Assembly (NCBI GenBank): GCA_023435565.1
Contig: JAEYRN010000031.1
Coordinates: 1-62,212, forward strand
DNA: 62,212 nt
From: Bacillota bacterium
GTDB lineage: Bacteria > Bacillota > UBA4882 > UBA8346
Direction of reading: 5' to 3'
A model generated the notes under the pieces. It was not told the DNA's origin. It saw only the letters and a program-made list of their open reading frames with translations, and did not search any database. Positions 25,915 to 33,924 of this stretch are shown here, one piece after another (positions within the stretch are counted from its first letter, which is position 1; each line of letters starts with the position of its first letter). A program made the translations under genes and the position numbers.

Positions 25915-26346
25915 TTGCGAATTTCAACCCGTGGGCGGTATGGATTGCGGGCCATGGTTGATATGGCCTTAAATAATCCGACTGAGGTTACCACTCTCCG
26001 GAGCATTGCAGAAAACCAAAGCATATCTGAATCATATTTAGAACAAGTATTTACAAACCTTCGCAAGACCGGTCTGGTAATTGCAATCCGCGGCGCTCAG
26101 GGAGGTTATAAATTAGGTCGTCCTGCCGATCAAATATCAGTTGGTGAGATCTTAAAATCTCTAGAAGGGCCGTTGGCCCCGGTACATTGTACCGGGCTGG
26201 ATACTATCCAACAATGCGATCGGGAAGTTTTTTGTATCACTCGTCCTTTCTGGGAAGATCTTAATAAGGTAATCAATGATTTTTTGGATAATACCTCACT
26301 TCAGGACTTGGTTGACCGGGCTAAAGCGGCAACTCATGTAGATTAA
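25915..26346 (+). CDS. Rrf2 family regulator with three cysteines (IscR/CymR-like)
   Basis: A 143-residue winged-helix regulator of the Rrf2 family. The start is TTG 25915, with AGGAG eight bases ahead, giving the canonical N-terminus RISTRGRYGLRAMVD. The recognition helix segment ISESYLEQVFTNLRKTGLV and the wing GAQGGYKLGRP are typical. Three cysteines lie at 92, 101 and 107 (HCTG..QQCDREVFC), close to the 92/98/104 set that binds a [2Fe-2S] cluster in IscR, whereas Firmicute CymR proteins generally lack such a set. Its divergent position to cysK suggests control of cysteine synthesis; the cysteines suggest it senses Fe-S status as well. Confidence 0.88.
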   Translation: MRISTRGRYGLRAMVDMALNNPTEVTTLRSIAENQSISESYLEQVFTNLRKTGLVIAIRGAQGGYKLGRPADQISVGEILKSLEGPLAPVHCTGLDTIQQCDREVFCITRPFWEDLNKVINDFLDNTSLQDLVDRAKAATHVD

Positions 26347-26349
26347 AAG

Positions 26350-26375
26350 GCCGGTATTTTTACCGGCTCTTTATA
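26350..26375 (+). terminator. Intrinsic terminator between convergent genes
   Basis: GCCGGTA (26350-26356) pairs with TACCGGC (26361-26367), followed by TCTTTATATTT. It sits directly after the Rrf2 stop codon and just before the stop codon of the convergent Fe-S protein gene. Confidence 0.8.
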
Positions 26376-26376
26376 T

Positions 26377-27033
26377 TTATTCAATTCGAGGGCCTGCGAG
26401 AATTCTAATATCCTCGATTCTTAAATGGAGACCGTTATTCTTTTTTAATAACATGTTTACCAACCCAGTATGGTTTAAATTCATCATACAGAAACCCGGT
26501 AAAAAGGTGACCCTGCTTCCGAAAACCGGTTCTTTAGCAATCCGGCTCGCAATACCTTCAAAACCAATCATATGGTATGCTTGAACATCCTTCACGTCCT
26601 GTTCTCTTGCAACCTGCGGACCGACAACCCAGGTGTATAATAAACCGGTTATGAGTTCAGCCTCTATTACCTTTAATACATGAGGTATCGGACAACCGGC
26701 TCCCATTGGTCGTCCCATTACATAATCCCCATTTTCAATTTTCAATTTTTCGACCAAATCCGCCCTAAAGGGAAGCACAATTTTTCGAGCGGAACACTCT
26801 CCCGGCAATGGCTCTAAAACAAAATCATAAGGATTCCCAAGAATGTCATTGCCGGAATAGATTGCATCCAATAAACCGGACCCTTTTTTCCCATTTTGTT
26901 CTTTGTGATAGAATGGGCATTCCGAATAATCCTTCTCTTCATGAAGTACGGAACGTAAAAATTCCTGACAGTTTACGCTTCCACAAAGTCCGCAGTTTTT
27001 ACCCGGCGGCTGCCAAAGTTCAACTAGAGACAT
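26377..27033 (-). CDS. Four-cysteine Fe-S protein of an uncharacterised operon
   Basis: A 218-residue protein. Its N-terminal 45 residues hold C14-x2-C17-x4-C22-x16-C39 (KNCGLCG, NCQEF, ECPFY), the pattern of the Fe-S domain found at the N-terminus of corrinoid/Fe-S and related redox proteins, likely a [4Fe-4S] cluster. The remaining 170 residues form an alpha/beta domain with a conserved-looking MGRPMGAGCPIPHVLK segment (another Cys) and a C-terminal LPGFCMMNLNHTG. I do not recognise a characterised family for this part. It is the last gene of a three-gene operon (GTPase two bases upstream, ABC ATPase before that). Its role is probably linked to metallocentre assembly or redox chemistry; inference only. 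Confidence 0.68.
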   Translation of the reverse strand: MSLVELWQPPGKNCGLCGSVNCQEFLRSVLHEEKDYSECPFYHKEQNGKKGSGLLDAIYSGNDILGNPYDFVLEPLPGECSARKIVLPFRADLVEKLKIENGDYVMGRPMGAGCPIPHVLKVIEAELITGLLYTWVVGPQVAREQDVKDVQAYHMIGFEGIASRIAKEPVFGSRVTFLPGFCMMNLNHTGLVNMLLKKNNGLHLRIEDIRILAGPRIE

Positions 27034-27035
27034 TA

Positions 27036-27746
27036 TTATTCCCCCCGGTATAAAGATTCGGCAATGGGCCCATCGAGTTTTTTAATCACTCCGAAATGAT
27101 GCTTCCAACCGATCTCTTTTTTCCCCACACAGATGGTACAAGTTCCCAAAGGAGGACTTCCCTTTAAAACCAACCCCTCGGGATTAATCTCATCCGAGTT
27201 ACGGATTAAATCATAGAGCCTTTGAAGGGATGTTCCTTGTAATGCATTGGTTTCTAGTAACAAAACCTGCGGGTGGACTTCACGGACCTTTTGAATCAAC
27301 ACTTCCCGTTCAGCTTGGCTGACTAAATCAATCTTAGTTACTACCGCAATATCGGCCAAACTCACCATGGCCCCCATCTTTTCAGGAGCATGAATCCCGG
27401 AAATTGAACTTAAAACAATAATTCCTAAGCCTTGATTCAAATACGGGGAACATCTTAAACATAAACCAGCGCTTTCCACAATAAAGAGATCACTATCATT
27501 ATTTTCCGCCCAAGTTATCGCATCTCCCAATACCATTACTCCGGCGTGATCCGGACAAAGGTCACCGGAATAAACCTTACGGGTCGGTATACCAAATTCC
27601 TTATTTAACTCAATATCTTCATAAGCTTTTACAACGTCAATTTTAAGAAAAGCAATTTTCATCTCTTGGATTAAATTGCGGGTTATCTGTTTTACCAGCG
27701 CCGTTTTTCCCGCCGATGGAGGACCGGCAATTACCACTAGTTTCAT
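27036..27746 (-). CDS. G3E-type P-loop GTPase (HypB/UreG-like)
   Basis: A 236-residue GTPase of the SIMIBI/G3E class. Walker A is GPPSAGKT (residues 8-15), the ESAGLCLRCSP segment replaces the usual switch-II ESxG region, and VVTKIDLV is the NKxD-type specificity motif. It is unusual in carrying two cysteine pairs: C-L-R-C after ESAG and C-T-I-C near residue 205, both suitable for metal binding. G3E proteins insert or deliver nickel, cobalt or zinc (HypB, UreG, CobW, MeaB). Neither hydrogenase, urease nor cobalamin genes are nearby, so the client is unknown. Operon with the ABC ATPase and the Fe-S protein. The gene ends two bases before the next start. Confidence 0.72.
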   Translation of the reverse strand: MKLVVIAGPPSAGKTALVKQITRNLIQEMKIAFLKIDVVKAYEDIELNKEFGIPTRKVYSGDLCPDHAGVMVLGDAITWAENNDSDLFIVESAGLCLRCSPYLNQGLGIIVLSSISGIHAPEKMGAMVSLADIAVVTKIDLVSQAEREVLIQKVREVHPQVLLLETNALQGTSLQRLYDLIRNSDEINPEGLVLKGSPPLGTCTICVGKKEIGWKHHFGVIKKLDGPIAESLYRGE

Positions 27747-27763
27747 AAGATTTTTCTACTCCT

Positions 27764-28543
27764 TTATGCTAGATTTAGTAAGGCTAATTCACGGCTGATT
27801 ATCTTTCCGGCCCTTAATTCCTCTCTAATTGCTCCAATCCTTTGATCCAGAACAATTAGGTTTCGCGCGACGTGAATCTCGGATTCATCCCGGCCCAATA
27901 TGCCTTTGATAGCTCCATTTTCCATAATAATCCTTCGGTCAGTATGTAAAGCGATTACCGGATCGTGTGTGACAAAAACAATCACCTTTCCTGAGTCAGC
28001 AATTAATTCGATAACTTCTTGCTTGAAGATCCCGGCGTTTTCAATCTCATCCAGCAAAATGATGGGAGCAGCCCCGATTAGTATAGCATCGGCAATCAAT
28101 AGTGATCTGGTCTGCCCACCCGAAAGCGTAGTTACTCTATTCTCGGCAAAAATCTTTTCACCGGTAAAATTGTTCGCCAGAGCAATTGTATCTTCAATAA
28201 TTGATTCGTTATCGATCCGGCGTGCCCGGGCATGAATTTCCAAAAACTCCAGGACCGTCAGATCCGCAAAGCATTTGGTGTTTTGGGTGATCATTGCAAT
28301 CGGTTTCATGGCCGGATTGTATCTAACTTGTTCATCGGGTACCATCCCATTTATTAGCACTTTTCGTTTAGTAGCCGTGTCTTCCTGAGCCAAAAGCTCA
28401 ATATCGGAAATCAAAGCCGTCTTCCCGCTGCCGGTCGGACCAACAATTGAAACGGTTTCCCCCCCTTTTAAGGTCAATTCATCGAAACCCTCACGCAAAC
28501 CGTTTTTATCAAACCCCGGCAGAATAGTAATTTCTCGAATCAT
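27764..28543 (-). CDS. Stand-alone ABC ATPase of an uncharacterised operon
   Basis: A 259-residue ABC-type nucleotide-binding domain: Walker A GPTGSGKT (residues 35-42), Q-loop MITQNTK, signature LSGGQ, Walker B IILLDEIE and the H-loop FVTHDP. No membrane permease gene is adjacent, and the protein has an extra 40-residue C-terminal tail (LDQRIGAIREELRAGKI). ABC ATPases without permeases often act in Fe-S assembly (SufC-like) or translation. Here the partner genes, a metal-type GTPase and a four-cysteine Fe-S protein, point to metallocentre assembly. AAGGAG precedes the ATG; it is the first gene of the operon. Function is inferred from context. Confidence 0.72.
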   Translation of the reverse strand: MIREITILPGFDKNGLREGFDELTLKGGETVSIVGPTGSGKTALISDIELLAQEDTATKRKVLINGMVPDEQVRYNPAMKPIAMITQNTKCFADLTVLEFLEIHARARRIDNESIIEDTIALANNFTGEKIFAENRVTTLSGGQTRSLLIADAILIGAAPIILLDEIENAGIFKQEVIELIADSGKVIVFVTHDPVIALHTDRRIIMENGAIKGILGRDESEIHVARNLIVLDQRIGAIREELRAGKIISRELALLNLA

Positions 28544-28792
28544 ATTCTACACTCCTTACCAGCTATATAACAACATTTTTAATCCCCAGTATCCTGCGAC
28601 ATAACCCTTTTAATTAGGACAAAGTTATACTTGCTTTCCTCTACAGCTAAGTATTTTAGATGAAAAGCTTACTTATAATTGAGTCCATCTAATATCGCAA
28701 AATCTTGTTTACTGTATGCAAAAAACAAGTACCATGCCACATGATTTTAATGCGATTTGAATTTTTTGACATGGTCCTAAATCCTTTATATA
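28544..28792. other. Spacer upstream of the Fe-S/GTPase/ABC operon
   Basis: Holds the presumed promoter of the minus-strand operon, but no box is clear enough to mark. A small hairpin CTTGTTT (28704-28710) with AAACAAG (28723-28729) is visible. No gene is seen; the plus-strand frame 28705-28917 runs into metA antisense and lacks a ribosome binding site. Confidence 0.35.
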
Positions 28793-28818
28793 TAAAAAAA
28801 GAGGGGTTAATCACCCTC
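28793..28818 (-). terminator. Rho-independent terminator of metA
   Basis: On the minus strand, GAGGG-TGATTAA-CCCCTC is followed by seven T residues. It lies about 30 bp after the metA stop codon and ends the metY-metA transcript. Confidence 0.82.
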
Positions 28819-28848
28819 TCACTCTCTGATTCCTATGGTAAACTCTTG

Positions 28849-29766
28849 TTAATCAATTTCAGTCAGATTATACGGAGTCTCTTGATAAACATAGTAATTC
28901 AACCAATTGGCAAATAAAAGGTTGGCATGGGATCTCCAGTTGACCACCGGTTCTTGTGAAGGGTCATCTCCAGGGAAATAATGGCGCGGCGGCTCGATTG
29001 GTAATCCTTTATTCAAGTCGCGTTGATATTCAATTTTTAAGGTTAACGGATCATATTCCGCATGACCGGTGACGAAAATTTGCCTACCATCCTTACTTAC
29101 AATAATATAGACACCTGCTTCCTCCGAGTCGGAAACGTTCTCTAGTTCCTTCACTTGATCAAGATCTTCAGACCTTACCCCGGTATACCGAGAGTGAGGG
29201 GCCCAGAAACAATCGTCAAAACCTCTCAAAAGTTTACTATTCTTTTTACGTACCAAGTGCTTGAAAATTCCAAAAACCTTATCCGGCAATAAGTACTTGG
29301 GAATTCCGTAATGATGGAACAAACCGGCCTGAGCCCCCCAGCAGATATGAAAAGTTGAAAAAACATTATGCTTTGACCAATCCATAATCTCTTGCAATTC
29401 CTCCCAATAATCAACCTGATCAAATTCGAGTTGTTCAACAGGAGCTCCGGTAATCACCAGACCATCAAATCTTTCATGTTTGACCTGATCAAACGTTTTA
29501 TAGAAAGTCACTAAATGTTCTTCGGGTGTATTTTTGGATTGATAAGATTTTGGACGTAACAGAACTATCTCCACTTGCAGGGGAGAATTGCCCAATAAGC
29601 GTAACAATTGAGTTTCGGTTACAATTTTAGTCGGCATCAGGTTTAAAATCGCGATTCGGAGAGGCCGTATATCCTGGTGGAAGGCCCGTTCCTCTCCCAT
29701 CACAAAAATATTTTCAGCGCTTAAAATGCCGGCTGCCGGTAAACTGTCGGGTATCTTAATCGGCAT
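28849..29766 (-). CDS. metA: Homoserine O-acyltransferase, probably acetyl-CoA specific
   Basis: A 305-residue MetA-family enzyme acylating homoserine, the first committed step of methionine synthesis. The nucleophile is C142 (FHICWGAQAG), and the His-Glu pair of the triad is in VTGHAEYD. Residue 111 is Glu (GAPVEQ). In this family Glu at 111 marks acetyl-CoA use (as in Bacillus cereus), whereas Gly marks succinyl-CoA (as in E. coli), so the product is probably O-acetylhomoserine, matching the MetY gene upstream. Start 29766 (MPIKIPD) has AAAGGTG ahead and the canonical N-terminus. It is co-transcribed with metY behind an S-box riboswitch and ended by a good terminator. Confidence 0.93.
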   Translation of the reverse strand: MPIKIPDSLPAAGILSAENIFVMGEERAFHQDIRPLRIAILNLMPTKIVTETQLLRLLGNSPLQVEIVLLRPKSYQSKNTPEEHLVTFYKTFDQVKHERFDGLVITGAPVEQLEFDQVDYWEELQEIMDWSKHNVFSTFHICWGAQAGLFHHYGIPKYLLPDKVFGIFKHLVRKKNSKLLRGFDDCFWAPHSRYTGVRSEDLDQVKELENVSDSEEAGVYIIVSKDGRQIFVTGHAEYDPLTLKIEYQRDLNKGLPIEPPRHYFPGDDPSQEPVVNWRSHANLLFANWLNYYVYQETPYNLTEID

Positions 29767-29847
29767 TAAAATCACACCTTTCATGGTGGTTATTATTTTT
29801 GTCAAGGGCGATTGATTAATCGCCCCTACATACCCTATATATCATTA

Positions 29848-31137
29848 CTAAATATTGCATAAATCCAATGCCTGGCCGATATCGGCGATAATATCATCCG
29901 CATGCTCAATTCCAATCGATAACCTTATAAAATCGGGGGTGACGCCGGTCGCCTGTTGTTCCGCTTCGGTCAATTGCTGATGAGTGGTTGAAGCCGGGTG
30001 AATCACCAGTGATTTGGCATCCCCGATATTAGCCAGGTGTGATAATAACTTGACATTATTGATGAAGGCAATTCCCATTTCCTTGCCGCCTTTGATTCCG
30101 AAACCTACTATTGCTCCGGCGCCGTTTGGCAGATATTTTTGGACTTTGGGGTACTCCCGGTTATCCGGTAGCCCCGGATAATTCACCCAAGCCACCTTGG
30201 GATGCCCTTTTAAAAATTGGGCTACCTTCATGGCATTCTCACTGTGACGGGGCATCCGCAAATGAAGCGTCTCCAGTCCCTGTAGAAATAAAAAAGAATT
30301 GAACGGTGAAACCGCCATCCCCAAATCCCGCAATAAACTTACCCGTGCTTTGACAATGTAAGCGATGTTACCCATAGGCTTTAAAGCCTCAACAAAATCA
30401 AGCCCATGGTAACTGGGATCCGCCCCGGCGATTAGCGGGAACTTACCGTTAGTCCAGTCAAAATTCCCGGAATCAACGATCACTCCCCCGAGCGAAGTGC
30501 CGTGGCCACCGATGAACTTGGTGGCGGAATAGACCACGATGTCGGCACCGTGTTCAATAGGTCTTATCAGGTAAGGTACGGTTGTATTATCCACTATTAA
30601 TGGTATGCCGTGCCGGTGGGCGATATCGGCAACCGCCTTAATATCCAGGACATCCAATTTAGGATTGCCGATGGACTCCCCATAAATCCCTTTGGTTCTT
30701 GGTGTGATCGCACTTTCGTAATTGGCTGGGTCTGTCGAATCAACAAAGATAACTTTGATTCCTAACCGGGCCAATGTATAGTGAAAAAGGTTATAGGTTC
30801 CACCGTAGAGATTATTGGCGGATACAATTTCATCGCCAGCCTGTGCGATATTCAAGATGGCCAAAGTGATGGCGGATTGACCCGAAGCGACCGCCAAAGC
30901 CCCCGCCCCACCGTCAAGGGCGGCAATCCGTTTTTCAAAGACATCAGTGGTTGGATTCATCAACCGGGTATAAATATTCCCAAATTCTTTTAGAGAAAAT
31001 AAATTAGCCGCATGTTCGGTATCGCGGAATTGATATGAAGTAGTCTGGTAAATCGGAACCGCCCGGGACCCGGTAGCAGGATCCGGCTCTTGTCCCGCAT
31101 GAATAGCAAGAGTTTCCAAATGATAATTTTGAGACAT
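29848..31137 (-). CDS. metY: O-acetylhomoserine sulfhydrylase (MetY)
   Basis: A 429-residue Cys/Met metabolism PLP enzyme. The PLP lysine lies in VVYSATKFIGGHG, with the opening ETLAIHAGQEPDPATGSRAVPIYQTTSY, GALAVASGQSAI, and the C-terminal VIHPASTTHQQL (whose Ser/His region contacts PLP and substrate) and FIRLSIGIE. The long form (about 430 residues) and these motifs point to O-acetylhomoserine (thiol)-lyase, which makes homocysteine from O-acetylhomoserine and sulfide, rather than cystathionine synthase. GGAGG lies upstream of the ATG. It is the first gene behind a SAM-I riboswitch and terminator and is followed by metA. Confidence 0.93.
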   Translation of the reverse strand: MSQNYHLETLAIHAGQEPDPATGSRAVPIYQTTSYQFRDTEHAANLFSLKEFGNIYTRLMNPTTDVFEKRIAALDGGAGALAVASGQSAITLAILNIAQAGDEIVSANNLYGGTYNLFHYTLARLGIKVIFVDSTDPANYESAITPRTKGIYGESIGNPKLDVLDIKAVADIAHRHGIPLIVDNTTVPYLIRPIEHGADIVVYSATKFIGGHGTSLGGVIVDSGNFDWTNGKFPLIAGADPSYHGLDFVEALKPMGNIAYIVKARVSLLRDLGMAVSPFNSFLFLQGLETLHLRMPRHSENAMKVAQFLKGHPKVAWVNYPGLPDNREYPKVQKYLPNGAGAIVGFGIKGGKEMGIAFINNVKLLSHLANIGDAKSLVIHPASTTHQQLTEAEQQATGVTPDFIRLSIGIEHADDIIADIGQALDLCNI

Positions 31138-31164
31138 TGTTATTCCTCCTTTTATTCTTTTAAT

Positions 31165-31196
31165 AAAACAAAAAACCCCTTTACCAGAAGGGGTTT
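31165..31196 (-). terminator. Riboswitch-controlled terminator ahead of metY
   Basis: On the minus strand, AAACCCCTT/AAGGGGTTT (31173-31181 with 31188-31196) forms a strong stem followed by a T-rich run. It lies between the SAM riboswitch and the metY start and is the expression platform: with SAM bound, transcription would stop here. Confidence 0.85.
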
Positions 31197-31220
31197 GTCA
31201 GCTTAACCATAAAAATCCCC

Positions 31221-31327
31221 CCTTATCTGTCGAAACCTTGTTTCGCAGGAATTAGCACCTTTGGCGAAAAATCTCGCCGGGTTGCCGAGGTTTCATCGGG
31301 CCAGTCCCTCAACCTCTCTTGATAAGG
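31221..31327 (-). promoter_or_regulatory. SAM-I (S-box) riboswitch
   Basis: On the minus strand the aptamer is recognisable piece by piece: closing stem CTTATC..GATAAGG (31221-31227 with 31321-31327), AAGAGAGGTTGAGGGACTGG, CCCGATGAAACCTCGGCAACC, then AAGGTGCTAATTCCTGC and GACAGATAAGG. These are the conserved blocks of S-box leaders, which repress methionine genes when S-adenosylmethionine is abundant. A terminator follows before metY. Confidence 0.95.
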
Positions 31328-31414
31328 AATTTATATCTATTTAATTATATATAATAAATCTTATTGGTTTAATTGTGTTTAATTATAAACCCATATCTTT
31401 TATGGTGTCAATCA

Positions 31415-32812
31415 TTATTTAGAATAAATTCGGGGTAAAGAAATTAGGAATTCGGTCCCAACACCAAACTCACTCTTTACCTTAACCGTTCCATGATGGG
31501 CTTCCACCAGCGTCTTGACAATAGTCAAGCCAATCCCCGATCCGCCTGTTAGTCTGCTACGCGATTTATCGGCTCGGTAAAACCGTTCAAAGATTAAAGG
31601 TAAATCTTCGGGCGCGATACCGCAGCCTGTGTCCTTAACTCTAATTTCGACCCTGTTTTGAACACTGGAAACGGTGATGCCAACCTCTCCGCCCTCAGGT
31701 GTAAATTTTAATCCATTTGAGATTAAATTGATTAAGACTTGGCTGATTTTGTCCCGATCGGCAAGGATTGAAATCGGTCCACCGGAAAAGTTAAGTGACA
31801 CTCGTTTCCGGAAAAATTCATTTTCATAGTTTAATACCAATTGTTGAATCAAATTAGTAAGTTCAAACTCGGTCAAATTCAAAACTATATTTTCACTTTC
31901 ATACTTGGCTAATTTCCCAAGATCTTCAATCATACGGTTAATTCGGAGCACTTCGTTATGACATACCTTCAATCGTTCCGGATTTGCTTCCCAAATTCCG
32001 TCCAATATTGCCTCAATATGACTCTGAAGAGTGGAAAGCGGGGTACGGAGTTCATGAGCAACATCAGCAGTTAACTGTTTTCTTAATTTTTCCTGGTTTC
32101 CCAAGGTTTCCGCCAGATTATTAATGGCTGTTGTAAGTTGATTAAGTTCTCTAATTGAAGACTTTTCCCTGCTTTTAGCCGTATATAACCCTTTAGCAAT
32201 CATTTGAGCAGAATCAATTACTCTCAAAATCGGCGCACTTAACCGTTTAGCCATAAAAGCCGCTACTCCGAAAGCGGCAAAAAGAGCGAGTACCATTACT
32301 CCAAATAAAATTCGGTTTAGAGTATTGATAAACGCCAAGTCGAGATCGTCAAAGTAAAAAGGACCGTAATAACCGATTTCTACAATACCCACCTGTTGAG
32401 AACCGCGCATCAACGGATATCGGGTCTCCATATAGCCGCCTTTCCAATTGGGATAACGGCTTAGCATATTCTGGGCCATATGGGAGATCATTTGCTCGCA
32501 TAGACCGCTATTATGGGCTGTAGCATCCCAGATAATCCGGCCGGAGTTATCTTTTACTTTAAGGATTAATCCTTGCTCCAAAGCGTTGATGCCAAAATCG
32601 GCAATATCTCTTAGATGCCAACTGTCTTGGCTGTCGATTTGTTGACTTAAAGCCGCAGCTATCTGTTGATTGCGGCGTTCCTGATTTTGGATTACATAGT
32701 TTCGGAATTGTTTTTCCAAAAACAAATTGGCCAAAAGACTAATTAAAACGACACAAATTAAGACTAAAATAATATATGAAGATGCCAGTTTGGTTCTTAA
32801 ACTAACAGCCAT
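31415..32812 (-). CDS. Sensor histidine kinase of a metal-linked two-component system
   Basis: A 465-residue membrane histidine kinase: TM1 at about 11-31, an extracytoplasmic sensor of about 130 residues, TM2 at about 168-188, HAMP (to about 245), a HisKA domain with phospho-acceptor H253 (DVAHELRTPLS) and an ATPase domain with N-box NLISNGLKF, DTGCGIAP and GGSGIGLTI. Start 32812 is chosen because GGTGAA at the end of the regulator gene is its ribosome binding site; the two genes nearly touch and are coupled. The neighbours CopZ and CopA downstream of the shared promoter suggest it senses copper or another metal at the envelope; inference. Confidence 0.87.
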   Translation of the reverse strand: MAVSLRTKLASSYIILVLICVVLISLLANLFLEKQFRNYVIQNQERRNQQIAAALSQQIDSQDSWHLRDIADFGINALEQGLILKVKDNSGRIIWDATAHNSGLCEQMISHMAQNMLSRYPNWKGGYMETRYPLMRGSQQVGIVEIGYYGPFYFDDLDLAFINTLNRILFGVMVLALFAAFGVAAFMAKRLSAPILRVIDSAQMIAKGLYTAKSREKSSIRELNQLTTAINNLAETLGNQEKLRKQLTADVAHELRTPLSTLQSHIEAILDGIWEANPERLKVCHNEVLRINRMIEDLGKLAKYESENIVLNLTEFELTNLIQQLVLNYENEFFRKRVSLNFSGGPISILADRDKISQVLINLISNGLKFTPEGGEVGITVSSVQNRVEIRVKDTGCGIAPEDLPLIFERFYRADKSRSRLTGGSGIGLTIVKTLVEAHHGTVKVKSEFGVGTEFLISLPRIYSK

Positions 32813-32813
32813 T

Positions 32814-33515
32814 TTATTCACCGCCAAACCGGTAGCCGACCCCATGAACGGTCAGGATGTACTTCGGCTGCCTCGTATCGGTTTCTATCTTTTGGCGCAA
32901 ATTTTTAACGTGCGCATCAATAGTCCGGTCATACCCTTCATAATCTTCCCCAAGGGCTAATTTAACAAGCTCATCCCTGGTAAAAGCCTTACGTGGATAT
33001 TTAAGCATGGTCATTAAGATTCGGTATTCATTGGGGGTCAAATTAACCTTTACTCCGTTTTTACTAACTTCATGCCCGGAAACGTCGATTACTAGGTCAC
33101 CTTTATTAAAAGAAAGACGATTTGCCAAAGGTACTGCATCCTGAGCAGTTCTACGAAGTAAGGCCTCAACTCTTGCTACTAGTTGTCTCGGGCTAAAGGG
33201 CTTGGTAACATAATCATCCGCTCCCAAACCTAGGCCTTTTAAAATATCTTCTTCTTCAATCTTGGCGGTTAACATGATTATCGGGACCCTGGAACGATTG
33301 CGCAACCGCCGACAGACCTCCTCCCCGGAAATATCGGGCAGCATCAGATCTAAAATGACCAAAGTCGGATTTACCCTTTCAAACAGCTCCAAAGCCTTGC
33401 TGCCGGTAAACGCTTCAGCAACTTCGTAACCGCTCTTTTGTAAATATGATTTAACCACATCAACAATGGTCGCTTCGTCATCGACTACCAAAATTTTTTT
33501 AACGGCAACCGGCAA
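32814..33515 (-). CDS. OmpR-type response regulator
   Basis: A 233-residue response regulator. The receiver domain has acidic pocket VVDDE, phospho-acceptor D56 (LVILDLMLP), the conserved Thr in MLTAK and Lys in VTKPFSP. The C-terminal winged-helix domain is of the OmpR/PhoB type (LTPNEYRILMTMLKYPRKAFTRDELV, DRTIDAHVKNLRQKI). Start TTG 33515 is supported by AGGAGGG eight bases upstream and gives the standard N-terminus; the longer frame reaches into copZ. It is transcribed with the sensor kinase and lies 57 bp after copZ, so it is likely part of a copA-copZ-regulator-sensor unit. Confidence 0.9.
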   Translation of the reverse strand: MPVAVKKILVVDDEATIVDVVKSYLQKSGYEVAEAFTGSKALELFERVNPTLVILDLMLPDISGEEVCRRLRNRSRVPIIMLTAKIEEEDILKGLGLGADDYVTKPFSPRQLVARVEALLRRTAQDAVPLANRLSFNKGDLVIDVSGHEVSKNGVKVNLTPNEYRILMTMLKYPRKAFTRDELVKLALGEDYEGYDRTIDAHVKNLRQKIETDTRQPKYILTVHGVGYRFGGE

Positions 33516-33571
33516 TCTATTCCCTCCTTTTATAACAACAAACCCCTTAACGGGGTTCATTGTTGAAAGCA

Positions 33572-33784
33572 TTACTTAACCTCATAGCCCTGTTCTTCAA
33601 TCACTTCCTTGACTTTATCCAACCCAATTTGCCCCGGATTATATTCTACGGATACAGTTTTACCCTTCAGGTCAACCAAAACCCGGTCCACTCCCTTTAG
33701 TTCACTCACAGCTTTGTTAATACCATTGACACAATGCTGACAAGACATGCCTTCAACATTTAAGACAGTTGTTACTTTACTCAT
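33572..33784 (-). CDS. copZ: CopZ-type heavy-metal chaperone
   Basis: A 70-residue HMA domain alone, with the metal site GMSCQHC (C15, C18) and the beta-alpha-beta-beta-alpha-beta order typical of Atx1/CopZ. It binds Cu(I) in the cytosol and passes it to the CopA ATPase encoded just upstream. The His between the cysteines' second position (C-Q-H-C) is common in CopZ proteins of Firmicutes. GGAGGTG precedes the ATG at eight bases; an upstream GTG would overlap that site. The gene lies about 140 bp downstream of copA in the same direction. Confidence 0.9.
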   Translation of the reverse strand: MSKVTTVLNVEGMSCQHCVNGINKAVSELKGVDRVLVDLKGKTVSVEYNPGQIGLDKVKEVIEEQGYEVK

Positions 33785-33924
33785 TTTGTTCACCTCCCAT
33801 TGTAAATCCGAGTTAATCTGTGTAAATTTTGTCTAAAACCATGTTTTTTATTTGACAGGATTAACTGGATTTATAGGATTTTTTAAATGCTTACACTATC
33901 ATAATACCAGTATCATACGAATTT

